Source: Tupaia tana (Eukaryota; Chordata; Mammalia; Scandentia; Tupaiidae). Taken from it: a stretch of 64,000 nucleotides of DNA. The position numbers were made by a program, and so were the translations under genes. Shown here piece after piece: positions 1-11,507 of this stretch. The DNA is taken from NCBI GenBank assembly GCA_026018925.1, contig JAKSZU010000013.1:76373791-76437790 (forward strand), in the 5' to 3' direction. Numbering within the stretch: the stretch's first letter is position 1; every line of letters starts with the position of its first letter. The notes under the pieces were generated by a model. The model had not been told where the DNA came from and searched no databases. It was given only the letters and a program-made list of their open reading frames with translations.

Positions 1-2245
1 TCAGCAAAATTGGCATAGAAGGGCCATTTCTCAACACAATAAAAGTCATCCATGAAAAACCCATAGCGAACATCATCCTCAATGGAGAAAAGCTTAAAGC
101 TTTTCCACTAAACACAGGAACAAGACAAGGATGCCCACTGTCTCCACTCCTTTTTAATATAGTACTGGAAGTCCTCACCAACGCAATCAGAAAAGAGGAA
201 AAAATAAAGGGCATCCAAACAGGAAAAGAAGAGGTGAAACTCTATTTGCAGACATCATGATTGTATACATAGAAGACCCAATGGTCTCCATGGAAAAATT
301 ACTGGCAGTAATACATGATTACAGTAAAGTTGCAGGATATAAAATTAATATACAGAAGTCCATAGCATTTCTACATACTAATAACAGGCAGACTGAGATA
401 GAACTGAAAAGTTATTCCATTTACCATAGCCACCAAAAGTATTCGATATTTCGGAATAAATCTAACCAAAGAAGTTAAAGACCTCCACAAGGACAACTAT
501 GAGAAGCTAAAAAAAGAAATTGCAAATGACACAAAAAAATGGAAGGACATCCCATGTTCATGGATTGGAAGAATTAACATAATCAAAATGGCAATTCTAC
601 CCAAATTGCTCTACATATTTAATGCAATGCCAATCAAAGTACCAGACACATTCTTCACAGACCTAGAAAAGACAATCATAAAATTTGTCTGGAATCATAA
701 AAGACCCCGTATTGCCAAAGCAATTCTACACAAGAAGAATGGAGTGGGTGGGATCTCACTGCCCGACCCAAAAATATACTACAAAGCTGTGGTAATCAAA
801 ACAGTATGGTACTGGCACAGAAACAGACAGGTGGACCAATGGACCAGAATACAGTCTCCAGAAATAAATACCCAAACATACAGTCAACTGATCTTTGACA
901 AGTGGTACCAGTTAATCCAGTGGGAAAAGGAAAGCTTCTTCAGCAAGTGGTGCTGGAAAAACTGGATTTCCACTTGCAGAAAGATGAATCTGAACCCCTA
1001 CCTTTCACCTTTGACAAAAATCAAGTCAAGGTGGATCAAGGATCTAAATCTAAGACCTCAAACTATGGAGCTGCTCCTGGAAAACACTGGGGAAACTCTG
1101 GGAGACATTGGGATAGGGAAAGACTTCTTAAATAAGACCTTCAAAGCACAGTCGATCATCCCCAAAATAGACAAGTGGGATTACATCACACTAAGAAGTT
1201 TCTGTATGGTGAATCGACAGCCCTCAGATTGGGAAAATATTTTTGTAAATTTTGCATCAGCTAAGGGACTGATAGCCAGAATACACAAGGAACTAAAGAA
1301 GCTGTTTGGAAAAAAAGATGATCAATCCCATTAAAAGATGGGAGAAGGAGTTGAATAAAACACTCTCTAAAGATGACATACAAATAGCCAAAAGACATAT
1401 GAAAAAATGTTCAACATCCCTCATCGTAAAGGAAATGCAGATCAAAACAACAATGAGGTACCACCTAGCCCCAGTCAAAATGTCTGAGATCAAAAAAACA
1501 AAAGATGATAAATGTTGGCGGGGGTGTGGTGAAAGGGGAACTCTTTTACACTGCTGGTGGGAATGTAAATTGGTCAAACCACTGTGGAGAATAATTTGGA
1601 GATTCCTCAAAAATCTGCAAATAGATCTACCATATGATCCAGTAATCCCATTCCTTGTTATCTACCCAAAAGACAGAAGAATTCTTCACTGGAAAGGTGC
1701 TTGCTCATCGATGTTTATTGCAGCACTATTCACGATTGCAAAGTCATGGAACCAACGCAAATGCCCTCGTATGGAGGAATGGGTTGAAAAACTGTGGCAC
1801 ATATACTCTATGGAATACTACTCAGCCATAAAAACCAACAAAACCCTGGCTTTTGACAGAAAGTGGAAAAACATGGAAGATTTACTGCTGAGTGAGGCAA
1901 GCCAGGCTATGAGAGACATTGTATGTCCCCACTTAACATATACTGAATATGTGCACTCTATGACTGAAACTGATTGACTAACGGCTCTACAAACACAAGA
2001 GATGGGTGTGACTGTCAGATGAGGTGTATGTGGAGGAGTGGGGCCTAACGAAGGACATTTGGAGAAGGGATACGGAGGTAGATCATTGACAGGATGCAGA
2101 AGTGTGGTGTTATTGGTTGAAGATATTTTGATCAATGGGACTGGGGAGAAATGTTCACATATTGAAATGCTCACATTGTAAGCTAAACAATGCGATTGAA
2201 TGTATATACAAAAAAAGAAAGTTAAAAAAGAAAAAAAAGAAAAAA
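1..2245 (+). mobile_element. LINE-1 3' portion (ORF2 tail, 3' UTR, A-rich tail)
   Basis: The window opens inside an L1 ORF2. Reverse-transcriptase motifs recognisable in translation ([13 protein letters not shown]-like near 120-160) lead into the C-terminal Cys-rich region and the stop at 1977. A G-rich 3' UTR follows (about 1978-2205), then an A-rich tail at 2208-2245. Open segments of 248 and 223 codons survive, so this copy is younger than the L1 at 5955-8420. The 5' end lies outside the window, so full length cannot be judged. Confidence 0.93.
588..1977 (+). pseudogene. L1 ORF2 C-terminal relic with frameshift
   Basis: Two overlapping open segments (588-1334 and 1306-1977) together cover the last roughly 450 residues of L1 ORF2. 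The shift between them lies in or near the A-run around 1310. The second segment keeps the C-terminal zinc-knuckle-like motif [18 protein letters not shown], which is typical of L1 ORF2. A further broken piece lies upstream at 257-478. The frameshifts make this a dead copy, not a host gene. Confidence 0.9.
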
Positions 2246-2689
2246 TGATCACTGATTTTGAGAGAAGGCTACTTTGAAAATGGATTGTGAGAATGTGTAC
2301 ATAAGAATAAGGGTTAGAAGAAAAGTATGGATACATGTTAAGAGTTTACAGAAGCGGTCATAAATATATTTTCCAGAAATGGGTCACATTTCTAAATATA
2401 ATTCCAAATATACATGAAGGGTGATATGCAGAAAACTCAAATGCTTCAATGAACATTTGAAGTTCAGCATGAGCAAAGACAGAAATAGAGAACTGAACAT
2501 CAATGTTTCAGAAATGACAAAGACGTAAAGTTATATATGGCACATAAAATACTATATTATCTTACTTCCATATATCTCTCACATTAAATCTTGACTTTTT
2601 GCTTCATGCATTTATCTTCCTTGCTGTTGCCTGTGCAAAATGTACTCTATTTCTATAGCCTTTCACTCTTCTCGCTCTCTGGTTAATGT

Positions 2690-2830
2690 CCTTATACATG
2701 TTTTCTTTACTCAATTATGGACTCCTTGGAGACAAGATACACACCTTGTTTATCTTTGTATTCCAGCACTTAACACAATTCTTGCATGATGCAAGTATTC
2801 TATAAATGTCTACGGAATTCATTTGTTACC
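2690..2830 (+). repeat. L2 LINE 3' end (ancient)
   Basis: The order of words 'gactccttggagacaagat', 'atctttgtattcc', 'agcacttaacacaa' and 'ataaatgtct' follows the conserved 3' end of L2, as I know that family. It is diverged, as expected for a mammal-wide relic. Confidence 0.6.
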
Positions 2831-4092
2831 CATCTATCAACAAAGTGAGCACATTTTTTTCTGTCATTGATTGGTGCTTGGTTCACAACAGTTAAAAAAA
2901 AGATATGGTAATTAAGAAAGCAAGCAGCACATATGTCTGAGAAAGTAATTTGAGAACAGAAAGTGAAAGTACAGGCATGCCATCAAAATGGGTTAGTATT
3001 ATTTCTGTTGATAATTTTCACCAGAGGTTTATATAGAGAAAAGAGATATATTTAAACATAAAATTATAGGAAGGGCAGAGGCTCCATAAGTTAGAACTTG
3101 TAGAGGAACTACTTGTGATGGTAGAACCCAGTGGAATGATCTAACAGGTAGAGATGTTAATTGCGGAAACAGATCTTATGAAGAAAAAAAAAATGAAAAG
3201 AGTGAAGACTCTGTCTGGATCTAGTAAGAACCAAGTTTATTACTAGAAAAGAACCAATTGGAGGAGGTTCAGGCAGATGTGTCTATTTGACATGAAAAGT
3301 AGCAAGTGACCACCATGACAGGGGGGACAGTAAAATGAGAATAACATTTCAAAAATAAAAGTCTATTATCATTCTTATAAAGGAAGGGATGTAGCAAAGC
3401 AGAAGAGAGATATGGGTAGTTTTAGCTATGAACCAGATGGGAAATGATAAAAGCTAAGGATAGCTAGAAAACAGAATGAATATGAAATAAGGAAGAATGG
3501 ACTAGATTTGATGAGTAGTATATGAATATATTTCTTAAGAGCTGGTACCAGACTTCTTTAGAAAAATAATTACTGGTTTGGAGGAAAGGCTACTCGTACT
3601 GAATATGTAATGTGAGAATCTATAAGTAAAACTAAACAGGAGCAAAACAAAGACAACTTATGTTCCTCATAGAAAATAACTGCGGACCTCCTTCAACATG
3701 GTCTACTTAGCTTCCCTTATAAACTCATGAGAATACTGGATAAAACATAATTCTTGTCGTATAAGCCATATACAGCCTCAAAACCAAAACAATAAAAAGG
3801 AAATTCTCAGTGCCAGAAACAAATGAAAAATTGAAGAGGAGAAAGCAGAAACAGACATCATGGTAACTCCAACATTTCAAACTTGGAAACATGCCCCAGA
3901 AACTAGTAGCTGGGTTTTAATGTCCAAAAGAGATACAGTTTCGATGAGGCTGGAACTATGCCTTTAGGGAAAATCTGAAGACTTAAAGAACTGCAAGCCA
4001 CTGGGACCAAAACAAAAGGCAGAAAAAGAAAAACACTACATACTTGTCTAGAGAAGAGGTAAATACATTTGTTTATTGACTGGGCTTTGTAT

Positions 4093-4108
4093 GGGGGGGG
4101 GGGGGGGG
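4093..4108 (+). repeat. Poly-G run (G16)
   Basis: An uninterrupted run of 16 G. Its length is prone to replication and sequencing error. Confidence 0.95.
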
Positions 4109-4313
4109 AATCAAAAGGTATCTGGGAGAAATGAAAATCCCAGACCTGAAACAGATCTAAATTTATAATATCTGCATAATTCAGGAACTACAAACTGAGA
4201 AATTATCATTTAAAAATGCTCCAAGATTTTTAAGAGCTAAAGAACATTGGCAGCAGCAAATACATAATTGATCTGAAGGGACTCTTTCACAACTCATGGC
4301 ATAAGAGATTACC

Positions 4314-4316
<3 letters not shown>

Positions 4317-4345
<29 letters not shown>
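4317..4345 (+). repeat. Poly-A run (A29)
   Basis: An uninterrupted A tract of 29. It could be a retroelement tail, but the sequence just upstream is not a recognisable element. Confidence 0.9.
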
Positions 4346-4622
4346 CACTGAAGAAGAGCACTACATGAGGAAATAAATCACCATAAGTAATAGTCAGCAA
4401 AGGTTGTAAACAAGACAGCAACTTAAAAGCTGGAAATATAAAACTACATGAAAAAGAAAGAAGGAAAAAAAATGTTACTTGATTCAAGAGGCAAAAATTA
4501 GAAATCATGAGAGAAAAAGCTGATTTTTACAAAGAACCTAGCAGAGCATATCCTTTTGAAAACGATGTTGCCCATGAAATTAAAATGAATGGGTCTAAGA
4601 GGCCAAGTTAGCAAAATCACCA

Positions 4623-5060
4623 CGTTAGGGAATGCTGGGGCAAGTTAGCTTAATTGCTACCCTGTTAAGTCTTCAAGGACGGAGCCCACTTTGTTAGGGC
4701 CTCAAGGACAGAAACCAGGAGTCTGGGAAATCTCAGATAAGTGGAAAACGGGAGAACCCAGCACCTCCGAGGCAAGGTCATCCAGACCCTTAGCTGAGAG
4801 CCCTTATCTAGACCTGAGCAGGTGGTGACAGCTGGACCCTCGCTTCTCATACCCCCCTCCTTTGTGTGTGTTACATTCTAAGGAACATCTTGAACTATAA
4901 AAGATCCCTTTATCTTAGGCTCGGGGTCCTTGTTAAGGCCCGCTGCGACGGGCAGAAACTTGGACCCCAGCTAGCTGGAAAAATAAAAGCCTCTTTTGCA
5001 GTTGCATTGTCGTTGTCTTTTCTGCGTCTCCATCAGTTAGACCGATCTCTGGACCCTTAC
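4623..5060 (+). mobile_element. Solo LTR of a class I (gammaretrovirus-like) ERV
   Basis: The layout is that of a retroviral LTR on the + strand. A U3-like stretch is followed by a TATA box TATAAAAG at 4896-4903 and the poly-A signal AATAAA at 4982-4987. Next come 'gcctcttttgca' and a GT/TTC-rich U5 (about 5000-5040), the ERV1 pattern. The probable 5' end has the usual TG mutated to CG (CGTTAGGG, 4628). The 3' end is near 5060-5063 (CTTACA). No gag, pol or env follows, so it is a solo LTR. The exact termini and target duplication are uncertain. Confidence 0.72.
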
Positions 5061-5230
5061 ATAAGCAGATGCCATAGGTGAATAAATATAAGCTTCTCTT
5101 TTTCTATTCCTAATTTTAAATTGTTTAGCTGTGTTTCTAGTTTGTTTTGCAGGTTTATACTTGGCCAACCATGAATACAGTACTAGGAATAAAATACCAA
5201 AATGTGCTACTACTTAATACAATTTTTAAA

Positions 5231-5393
5231 GATAATTGTTTACTTTATTAATATCTTTATTATTTTTAGTTTGACCAGAGAGAGACAGAGAGAAAGAAAG
5301 GGAAAGGGAAAAAGCACACTGCCAGGTCTGGGATTCGAACCACAGTCAGTCATGTGAGAGTCCAGTGACTTTACCACATGACTTGCCAGCCCA
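5231..5393 (-). mobile_element. tRNA-derived SINE, short family C
   Basis: On the + strand it reads as the reverse of the family: T-rich end, 'ttgaccagagagaga', 'ctgccaggtctgggattcgaacc' (reverse of the B box), then 'ttgccagccc'. It is flanked by target duplications 'acttaatacaattt' at about 5212 and 5394. Confidence 0.85.
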
Positions 5394-5888
5394 ACTTAAT
5401 ACAATTTAAAAATATGCACTTCCTGTCATTATCACTCCTCCCCCTGAATCTAAAAATAATGTTACAACAAAGTGAGTCACCATTACCTATTTTTACAGCA
5501 AAAGTAAGGTCTTTTCATTTGTCCTTCTGTCCTGAGTTCTATGAAGATTCACTCAGTTCCCTGTAGGAGCTATTGTATCATTCTATAAAACTAAAATCTA
5601 TGTTGAGGGAAAGAAAGAAGTACTCTTCAACACTGTTAGAGTAGAAGACCAACATTTTCTCCTTTGTGCTGTTTTATAACATTCTGTGTCCTTGCTGGTG
5701 CTGCTACCTTACACAGAACTACGGGTCTACTAACCTGCCACTGTTTTATCCCTATGATATATTATTTGCATATAGACATTAAAAAGAAAAATATAAGAAT
5801 TAAATTGGTTGGTATATTCCCAAAACATTACATTTAGAGTTCAACTCTTGTGAATTACATTTGAGCCAGTTTTTTGTTTTGTTTTGGG

Positions 5889-5911
5889 GTGTGTGTGTGT
5901 GTGTGTGTGTG
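5889..5911 (+). repeat. (GT)n microsatellite
   Basis: About 11 GT units. Confidence 0.95.
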
Positions 5912-5954
5912 AATACAATATAATATTATTCTTTGTGCTTCAGAAGAATTGGTG

Positions 5955-8420
5955 GTGCTGCATATCTTAAGAGTATTCAGTTATCCTAATTTCATTCTAC
6001 AAAGCCTCTATCACCTTAATACCAAAACCAGACAAGTACATAACAAAAAAAGAAAACTGATAAATACTGATGCAAAAACTTTCAACAAGATACTAGCAAA
6101 CTCAATTCAACAGCATATTGTTAAGATTATACACCATGACCAGGTAGGTTTTATCCCAGGGATGCAAGGATAGCAAAACAATAAATGTAATACATCACCT
6201 TAACAGAAAAGATAAAAAGCTATCTATAGGTATAGAAAAAGCATTGGTTAAATTATAACATCCCACCATGATCAGGACTCTCAGCAAAATAGAAGGGACA
6301 TTCCTCAACACAATAAAAGCCATGTATGGCAGACCTGTTCTGAACATCATACCAAACAGGGAAAATCTGAAAGCCTTCCCACTAAAAATTGGAACAAGAC
6401 AAGGATGCCCACTTTCTCTACTCATTTTTGACAGTGCTTGAAGTCCTAACAATGTAATCAGATAAGAGAGCAAAATTAAAGGCATTTAGATAGGAAAAGA
6501 AGCTAAACTGTCCCTATTTGAAGATGATATGATGATATACATAGAAAATATAAGGAATCCACAGGTAAATTACTAAAAGTGATAAATGAATTCAGTAAAG
6601 TAGCAGGATACAAAGTTAGTATACAAAAATCTACAGCATTTTTATATACCAACAATGAACAGACTGAGACAGAATTGAGGAAAGCAATCCCATTTACAAT
6701 AGCCACAAAATGAATAAGATATGTAGGCATAAGCCTAACGATAGAAGTGAAAGATATCTACAACAGAAACTATGAAAAACTGAAAAAAGGAACTGAGTGA
6801 GATTAAAAAAAAAAAATACTGTGCAAAAAGAATAAAATAGGAGACAACTCATTACCTGACTCCAAAAAATATTACTGAGTAGTGATAATCAAAACAGCAT
6901 GGTATATATAATGAGACATATTATTGATATATAATGAGACATATATATCATATATATACAATACATACAGATAATCAAAACAGTATGGTATATATAAGGA
7001 GACATATTATTGATATATAATGAGACATATATATCATATATATATACAATACATATATATCAATGGGACAGAATAGAGAATCCAGAAATAAACTCTAAAT
7101 TATACAGCCAACTAATATTTGACCTAAAGTACAAGACAATGCAATGGAAGAAAAAACATTTTCAACAAATAATGCTGGAAGAACTGGATATTCACCTGCA
7201 GAAAAATTAAACTGGACCCCTATATCTTACCATTAAGAACCAACTCAAAATGAATCAAAGATTTAAATATAAAGCTTCAAACTATAAAACTACTAGTAGA
7301 AAACTAAGGGGAAACTTTTGAAGACTTGGAATAGGCAAAAAACAAAATTCTTAAATAAGACCCTTAAAACACAGGCACTAATCCCCAAAACAGACAGGTG
7401 GGATTTCATCAAGCTAAAAAGCATCCTCATAGCAGAGGAAACAATAATTAGAGTAAAAAGATAACCCTCAGATTGGGAGAAAACATTTGCAAATTATTCC
7501 TCAGACAAGGGATTGATATTCAGAATACATAGGGAACTCAAGCAGTCTGCCCATAAAAAAATGAATAATCCAATTTTAAAATGGACAAATGAATTGAATA
7601 AACAATTTTCCAAAGACTATAAATGGCCAAAAGGCACATCAAATAAAAAAGTTCAAAGTCTCTTTCATAAAGGAAATGAAAATTAAAACTACAATGAGAT
7701 ACCCTTTAGGATGGCCAGGATCGAAAAAGTAAAGAATGCAAGCACTGGCAAGATGTGGTGTAAAGGGAAACCTTTTACAATGTTGGTGGGAATGTGTATC
7801 AGTACAACCTCTGTGGAAAACAACATGGAGGTTACTCAAAAACTTACATCTAGAACTACCATATGACCCAGCAATCCCACTCCTTGGTATTTACCCAAAA
7901 GGAAAACAGTCCATTGGAAAGGCACCTGCACATCCATGTTTATTGCAGCATTATTCACAATTACTAAAACATGGATCCAACTGAAGTGTCCAAAAACTGA
8001 TGACTGATTTGAAAAACTGTGGCACATATATACTATGGAATATTAATCTGCTATAAGAAACAATGCGATCCTATCATGGCTCAAAGTTCATGAATATAGA
8101 AGACTTAATGTTCAGTGAAATGAGTCAGAGTTTTGAAGGATACACTTTGTATATCCTCATTCAATTTGTACAGAAGATCTGCACTCTGTGCCAGAGGTTG
8201 AGATTCTGAAGGCGTGATGGGGGAAAGGATGGGTGTGGATGCTAGAAGCTGTAAGGGGGGAGAGTGGATAGTAGAGAGTGGGTGCTAGAGGGAAGGGTGA
8301 AGTATGAGAGGAGGGAACATTTGAGAGAAAATCAAAGTTCTCTGTGGGAAAAAAATATGTACGATAGGGATTTTATGTAAATGTGGAATTAATCTGAAAA
8401 TAATTGCAATGAAAAAAATA
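5955..8420 (+). mobile_element. Older LINE-1, ORF2 to 3' UTR, decayed
   Basis: Translated fragments of ORF2 recur in all frames (RT region about 6040-6480, C-terminal region 7060-8060). They include the same HCWWEC-type region as the first L1, here degraded (near 7780-7800). A G/A-rich 3' UTR runs from about 8130 to 8420. There are many stops and indels, plus an internal tandem duplication (6884-7058). No target duplication was recognised. Confidence 0.85.
6884..7058 (+). repeat. 86-bp tandem duplication inside L1
   Basis: The unit starting 'gataatcaaaacag' at 6884 is repeated at 6970. Each copy carries the same 'gagacatattattgatat' and AT-rich block. It is a local duplication within the old L1 body. 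Confidence 0.85.
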
Positions 8421-8489
8421 GTGTTCAACTCTTGTCTCTGGACTTTTCTGAAGATAGTGATATCCAACTACTTTGTTGTTTCCCTTTTT

Positions 8490-8660
8490 TTAATTCATAT
8501 ATTTTATTTATTTTATGTCTTACTTAAATTTAGTTGTACATATTTGTGAGGTATAATATAGATTTTAAAAGCATGAGGTAGTGTGCAATAACCAAATCAA
8601 GGATAAGACAATATTCATTGTTTTCAACAAATAACACTACTCTAAGGATGTATGCCATTA
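8490..8660 (-). mobile_element. L1 3'-region fragment (low confidence)
   Basis: The 'ttgtacatatttgtgaggta ... gtgcaataaccaaatcaagg' pattern resembles L1 3' UTR sequence in antisense. A similar stretch recurs at 31790-31930. No ends or duplications are visible. The stretch 8660-9350 that follows holds nothing I can name. Confidence 0.4.
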
Positions 8661-9351
8661 GTTTTTGCTTATTAGTTCTTCTTTTTAAGATACGAATATA
8701 AAACGTATACACATATATAATATATATATGATTGGCACTTTTTTTTGCACTCAATTGTGATATGCCCTGTCTACCTGCATTCCTGTGACTGTTACATGAA
8801 CCACCCAGATTTCTGCTTGGTTTAGCAGGTCTGCCAGTACTGACACTTTCAAATCCTTTTGATCCATGAGGAAAGAATAGTGCTCTATTTCTGAGTAGCT
8901 ATAAAATTGTATGCATCTAACTATATTAAAACTGCTACTAAAAATTACTTAGGTAAAGATCTCGATCTGTTTAATATTAGTGAATGCAGAAACATGAAGA
9001 AACTTCTGTAGTACACAGACGGACTTGAGGAAATAACTAATGGCTGAATGATGACTCTGCCTCCTGAAATCACAGGGAAGTGGAGAAGACACAAGGCACA
9101 AAACCAATAATACCTCCTAATTTTAAGAGGTGTGGGCTGGAAACAGAGAGAGACTGTAGGACAGATGGCACCATCATTTTGTGCCTTACCTAATATAGCA
9201 CCATAACCGTTCTAGAACTAAGCACTTTCTTACTCATTAGTGTCAACGTGCTCAAACACGTGGGACCTTGACACTTTATTTTTCTTTAACAAGGTAAGAA
9301 TCATACAAATTGATCAAGCTCGACATTAGTAGCACTGGATTCTATATACAA

Positions 9352-9560
9352 ACCACAGTAGGCCCAAGAGCATGGGCTCTGAAGCTAAACTACTTGGCGA
9401 ACCAATTCCAGCGTCTACACTTGCTTATACAAGTTGCTTAACCTTTCTGTCACTTTTACTTCTCTCTAAAATGAGAATGTCCCAGGTTTTCATACGGTTG
9501 CTATGAAGATTTTCAAAGCGCCTTGAAACACAACTTGACACACAAGATCCAATAAATATT
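9352..9560 (+). mobile_element. MIR SINE
   Basis: It matches the MIR order: 'agagcatgggctctgaagc', 'caagttgcttaacctttctg', 'aaaatgagaat', 'gttgctatgaagatt', 'aataaatatta'. It is diverged, as expected for a mammal-wide element. Confidence 0.85.
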
Positions 9561-10298
9561 AGTCGGCCTCAGGGGTTTCCACGAAGTCCCTGAAATGTGA
9601 AATCTGCCACTGCTTATTAAATAGCTTTTCGAATGAAGAATGTGAACACCTGTGTGGCACCCACCACCCACCCCACACAACTTCTCCTGTAGCTAAGTGC
9701 AGTCTAGGCACGCAGTGGACGCGGAGATGTTGAGCTGAGGGCTGGCCCGGGTCAGACGGCTCAGGGCTGGAGCCAGAGTCCCCACGGGCTGGCGCCTCTT
9801 CTGCCCCAGGAAAGGATAGCTTCCATTTTTCAAGGCACCCGAGGCAACCCCGAGCAGATTCGGAGATTCCTGAACTAGACAGAACGTGAACACCACAAAA
9901 AGCCTTGCCGCCACCCAGCCCGAGTGCCTCTTAAGATCACAGCAGTCCCCACTAACCCGACTAGCAGCACTACTAAAGGCGGAGTCTGTGAGCCGCGACC
10001 GGGCGGGAGGGACCTGAGGGGACTGGGTGGCCGAAGCGCGAGGTCCCAAGGCTGCGATATGGGGCTGCCCAATGTGTGCCGGACGCAGGTACCGATACAT
10101 ACGACTTTCTCCATTCGTCTCCAGACCCTTACAATTGCATTCATGGAGCATCCATTTTTACAGACTCTTTTTTTCCTATCACTTTATCACTTTGATCGTT
10201 CGAGGGGAGGGAAAAGACGGTACCCCTAAAGTCAGGCACTGCTCAGACACCAGCAGGAGAAATGAACTTGGAGGTGGGGTCCTTTGCTCGCGCCGAAA

Positions 10299-10334
10299 TT
10301 CAAAGAAATAAATATTTCCGGCGCGGGGTTTGAG
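10299..10334 (+). promoter_or_regulatory. SMC2: Candidate CHR / CDE-CHR cell-cycle element
   Basis: A canonical CHR hexamer (TTTGAA) lies on the minus strand at 10299-10304. On the + strand, a GGCGCGGGG box at 10319-10327 runs almost directly into TTTGAG at 10329-10334, which resembles the CDE-CHR arrangement of G2/M genes bound by DREAM/MuvB. The second hexamer is one base off consensus. A role in cell-cycle control is inference; condensin genes are known to be cell-cycle regulated. Confidence 0.35.
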
Positions 10335-10339
10335 CGTGG

Positions 10340-10480
10340 TGGTCAGAGCTTAGCGGCTATGGTACGGTGTACCTCCTAGCGCCCGAAGCCGGGCAGAGTT
10401 GGTCAGCTCTCCGCCATTTGTCACTCAGGAGCTTCTGGGGCTCCTTGGGCCCAAGTGTCCTGCGGCAGCGGCGAGACGAG
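10340..10480 (+). other. SMC2: Probable noncoding exon 1 (approximate)
   Basis: The start codon exon has a clear 3' splice site upstream of the ATG, so a 5' noncoding exon must exist, and the CpG island is the natural place for it. Two candidate donors are visible: GACGAG|GCGAGT at 10480 (a GC-type donor) and AGG|GTAAAG at about 10573. Neither is proven, and the transcription start is not readable from sequence. Confidence 0.35.
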
Positions 10481-11278
10481 GCGAGTGTGCGTGCGGCCGA
10501 TTGGGCTCGGCCTGGCATCCTGGCGGGAAATAAGGGGGAATTAGCTGTAGAGCGACCTGAGGGCATAATTAGGGTAAAGTCTAGTTCGTAACCGGCCTTG
10601 GAGTAAAGCGAACAGGTTCATTGAAAGGCTTCCCTGGGAGAGGCGGGAGAACTGGAACTAAAAGCTAGAGACTAGAAGATAGGAAACTCTTTTCTTTAAT
10701 ATTTGGCTTCTACTGGAGTTAGGCACTGTTTACGGTACAACGATGGACGTAGGCAAGGAAATTTAAATTGTGATGGGCTAGACTGGCAACTAAATGCTGT
10801 TTAATGTCATTTTTAAGTGCGATGAAAGAAAAAGTAGAATTGAAGAGATGGGTGGAGGTGCTCTGTTATGTAGAAACCAGCTAGGACTCCAGCAAAGTGT
10901 TACTTCAGCAATGACGTAAGTGCAGTAAAGGAGAAAAGGAGCTTATCTAAGAACAGGTAGAAGCACATTATGGGCAAAAAACAGGATGTGAAATAATCAG
11001 TAACCTTTGTTAGTTAAAAGTATGATATAAAATGGAAGGCAATCCTGGAAAAGTAGGTGGAAGTGATAAAGGGTTATGACTTTCAGGTTGATTGTTTTAA
11101 ATAGTGGCTAGCATGTATGTTTTTAAGTAGAAGAAATACATCTTGACATCAAAGAAAGTAGTTTTCCAAGTGACTGGGTTTTGTTTGTTTCTGTTGTGTG
11201 GTTATTCCTGTTTTTGTGACATTTATTATGATTTCAGGATACATTGTGTTCACATGGTGTTATTTCTGTTTTGTACAG

Positions 11279-11507
11279 AACTGATTTGTGGCCTGTTTGA
11301 CACCTAGCACAGGCTTACTGGCCCAAGACATTACTGAAAATGCATATTAAATCAATCATTCTCGAAGGATTCAAGTCCTATGCCCAAAGGACTGAAGTTA
11401 ATGGTTTTGACCCTCTTTTCAATGCTATCACTGGTTTAAATGGTAGTGGAAAATCCAACATACTGGACTCCATCTGCTTTTTGCTGGGCATCTCTAATCT
11501 GTCTCAG
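11279..11507 (+). CDS. SMC2: SMC2 exon 2: 5' UTR end, start codon, Walker A
   Basis: The acceptor TTTTGTACAG ends at 11278. 5' UTR is 11279-11339, with no upstream ATG. The ATG at 11340 has A at -3. Coding 11340-11507 gives residues 1-56, starting [10 protein letters not shown] as in SMC2 orthologs, with Walker A GLNGSGKS at 32-39. Donor CAG|GTAAAG. The exon ends in phase 0. Confidence 0.97.

Larger units (their letters stand above)
2250..4620. other. Intergenic stretch, mostly unassigned
   Basis: A-rich DNA with no coding signal. The only parts I can name are an L2-like 3' end (2690-2830), a G16 run and an A29 run. Some of 3640-4560 has the look of old L1-derived sequence, but I cannot support this by motif. 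Confidence 0.5.
9690..10570. promoter_or_regulatory. SMC2: CpG island / SMC2 promoter region
   Basis: This is the only long GC- and CpG-rich stretch in an AT-rich window. It sits 0.8-1.6 kb upstream of the SMC2 start codon. It has no TATA box in a sensible place, as is usual for a housekeeping or cell-cycle gene. An inverted CCAAT (ATTGG) is at about 10499 and an E2F-like 'ggcgggaaat' at about 10522. Island promoters are often bidirectional. Open frames on the minus strand here (for example 9693-10151) are best read as GC-rich chance frames, or as part of a divergent noncoding transcript. Confidence 0.8.

Noticed and set aside
588-1977. Long open frames that look like protein genes
   Set aside because: They are the ORF2 tail of an L1 element with a frameshift, not a host gene.
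9693-10151. 152-codon open frame on the minus strand in the CpG island
   Set aside because: GC-rich DNA has few stop codons. The frame shows no domain, and two other frames are open over the same stretch. Not supported as a gene.
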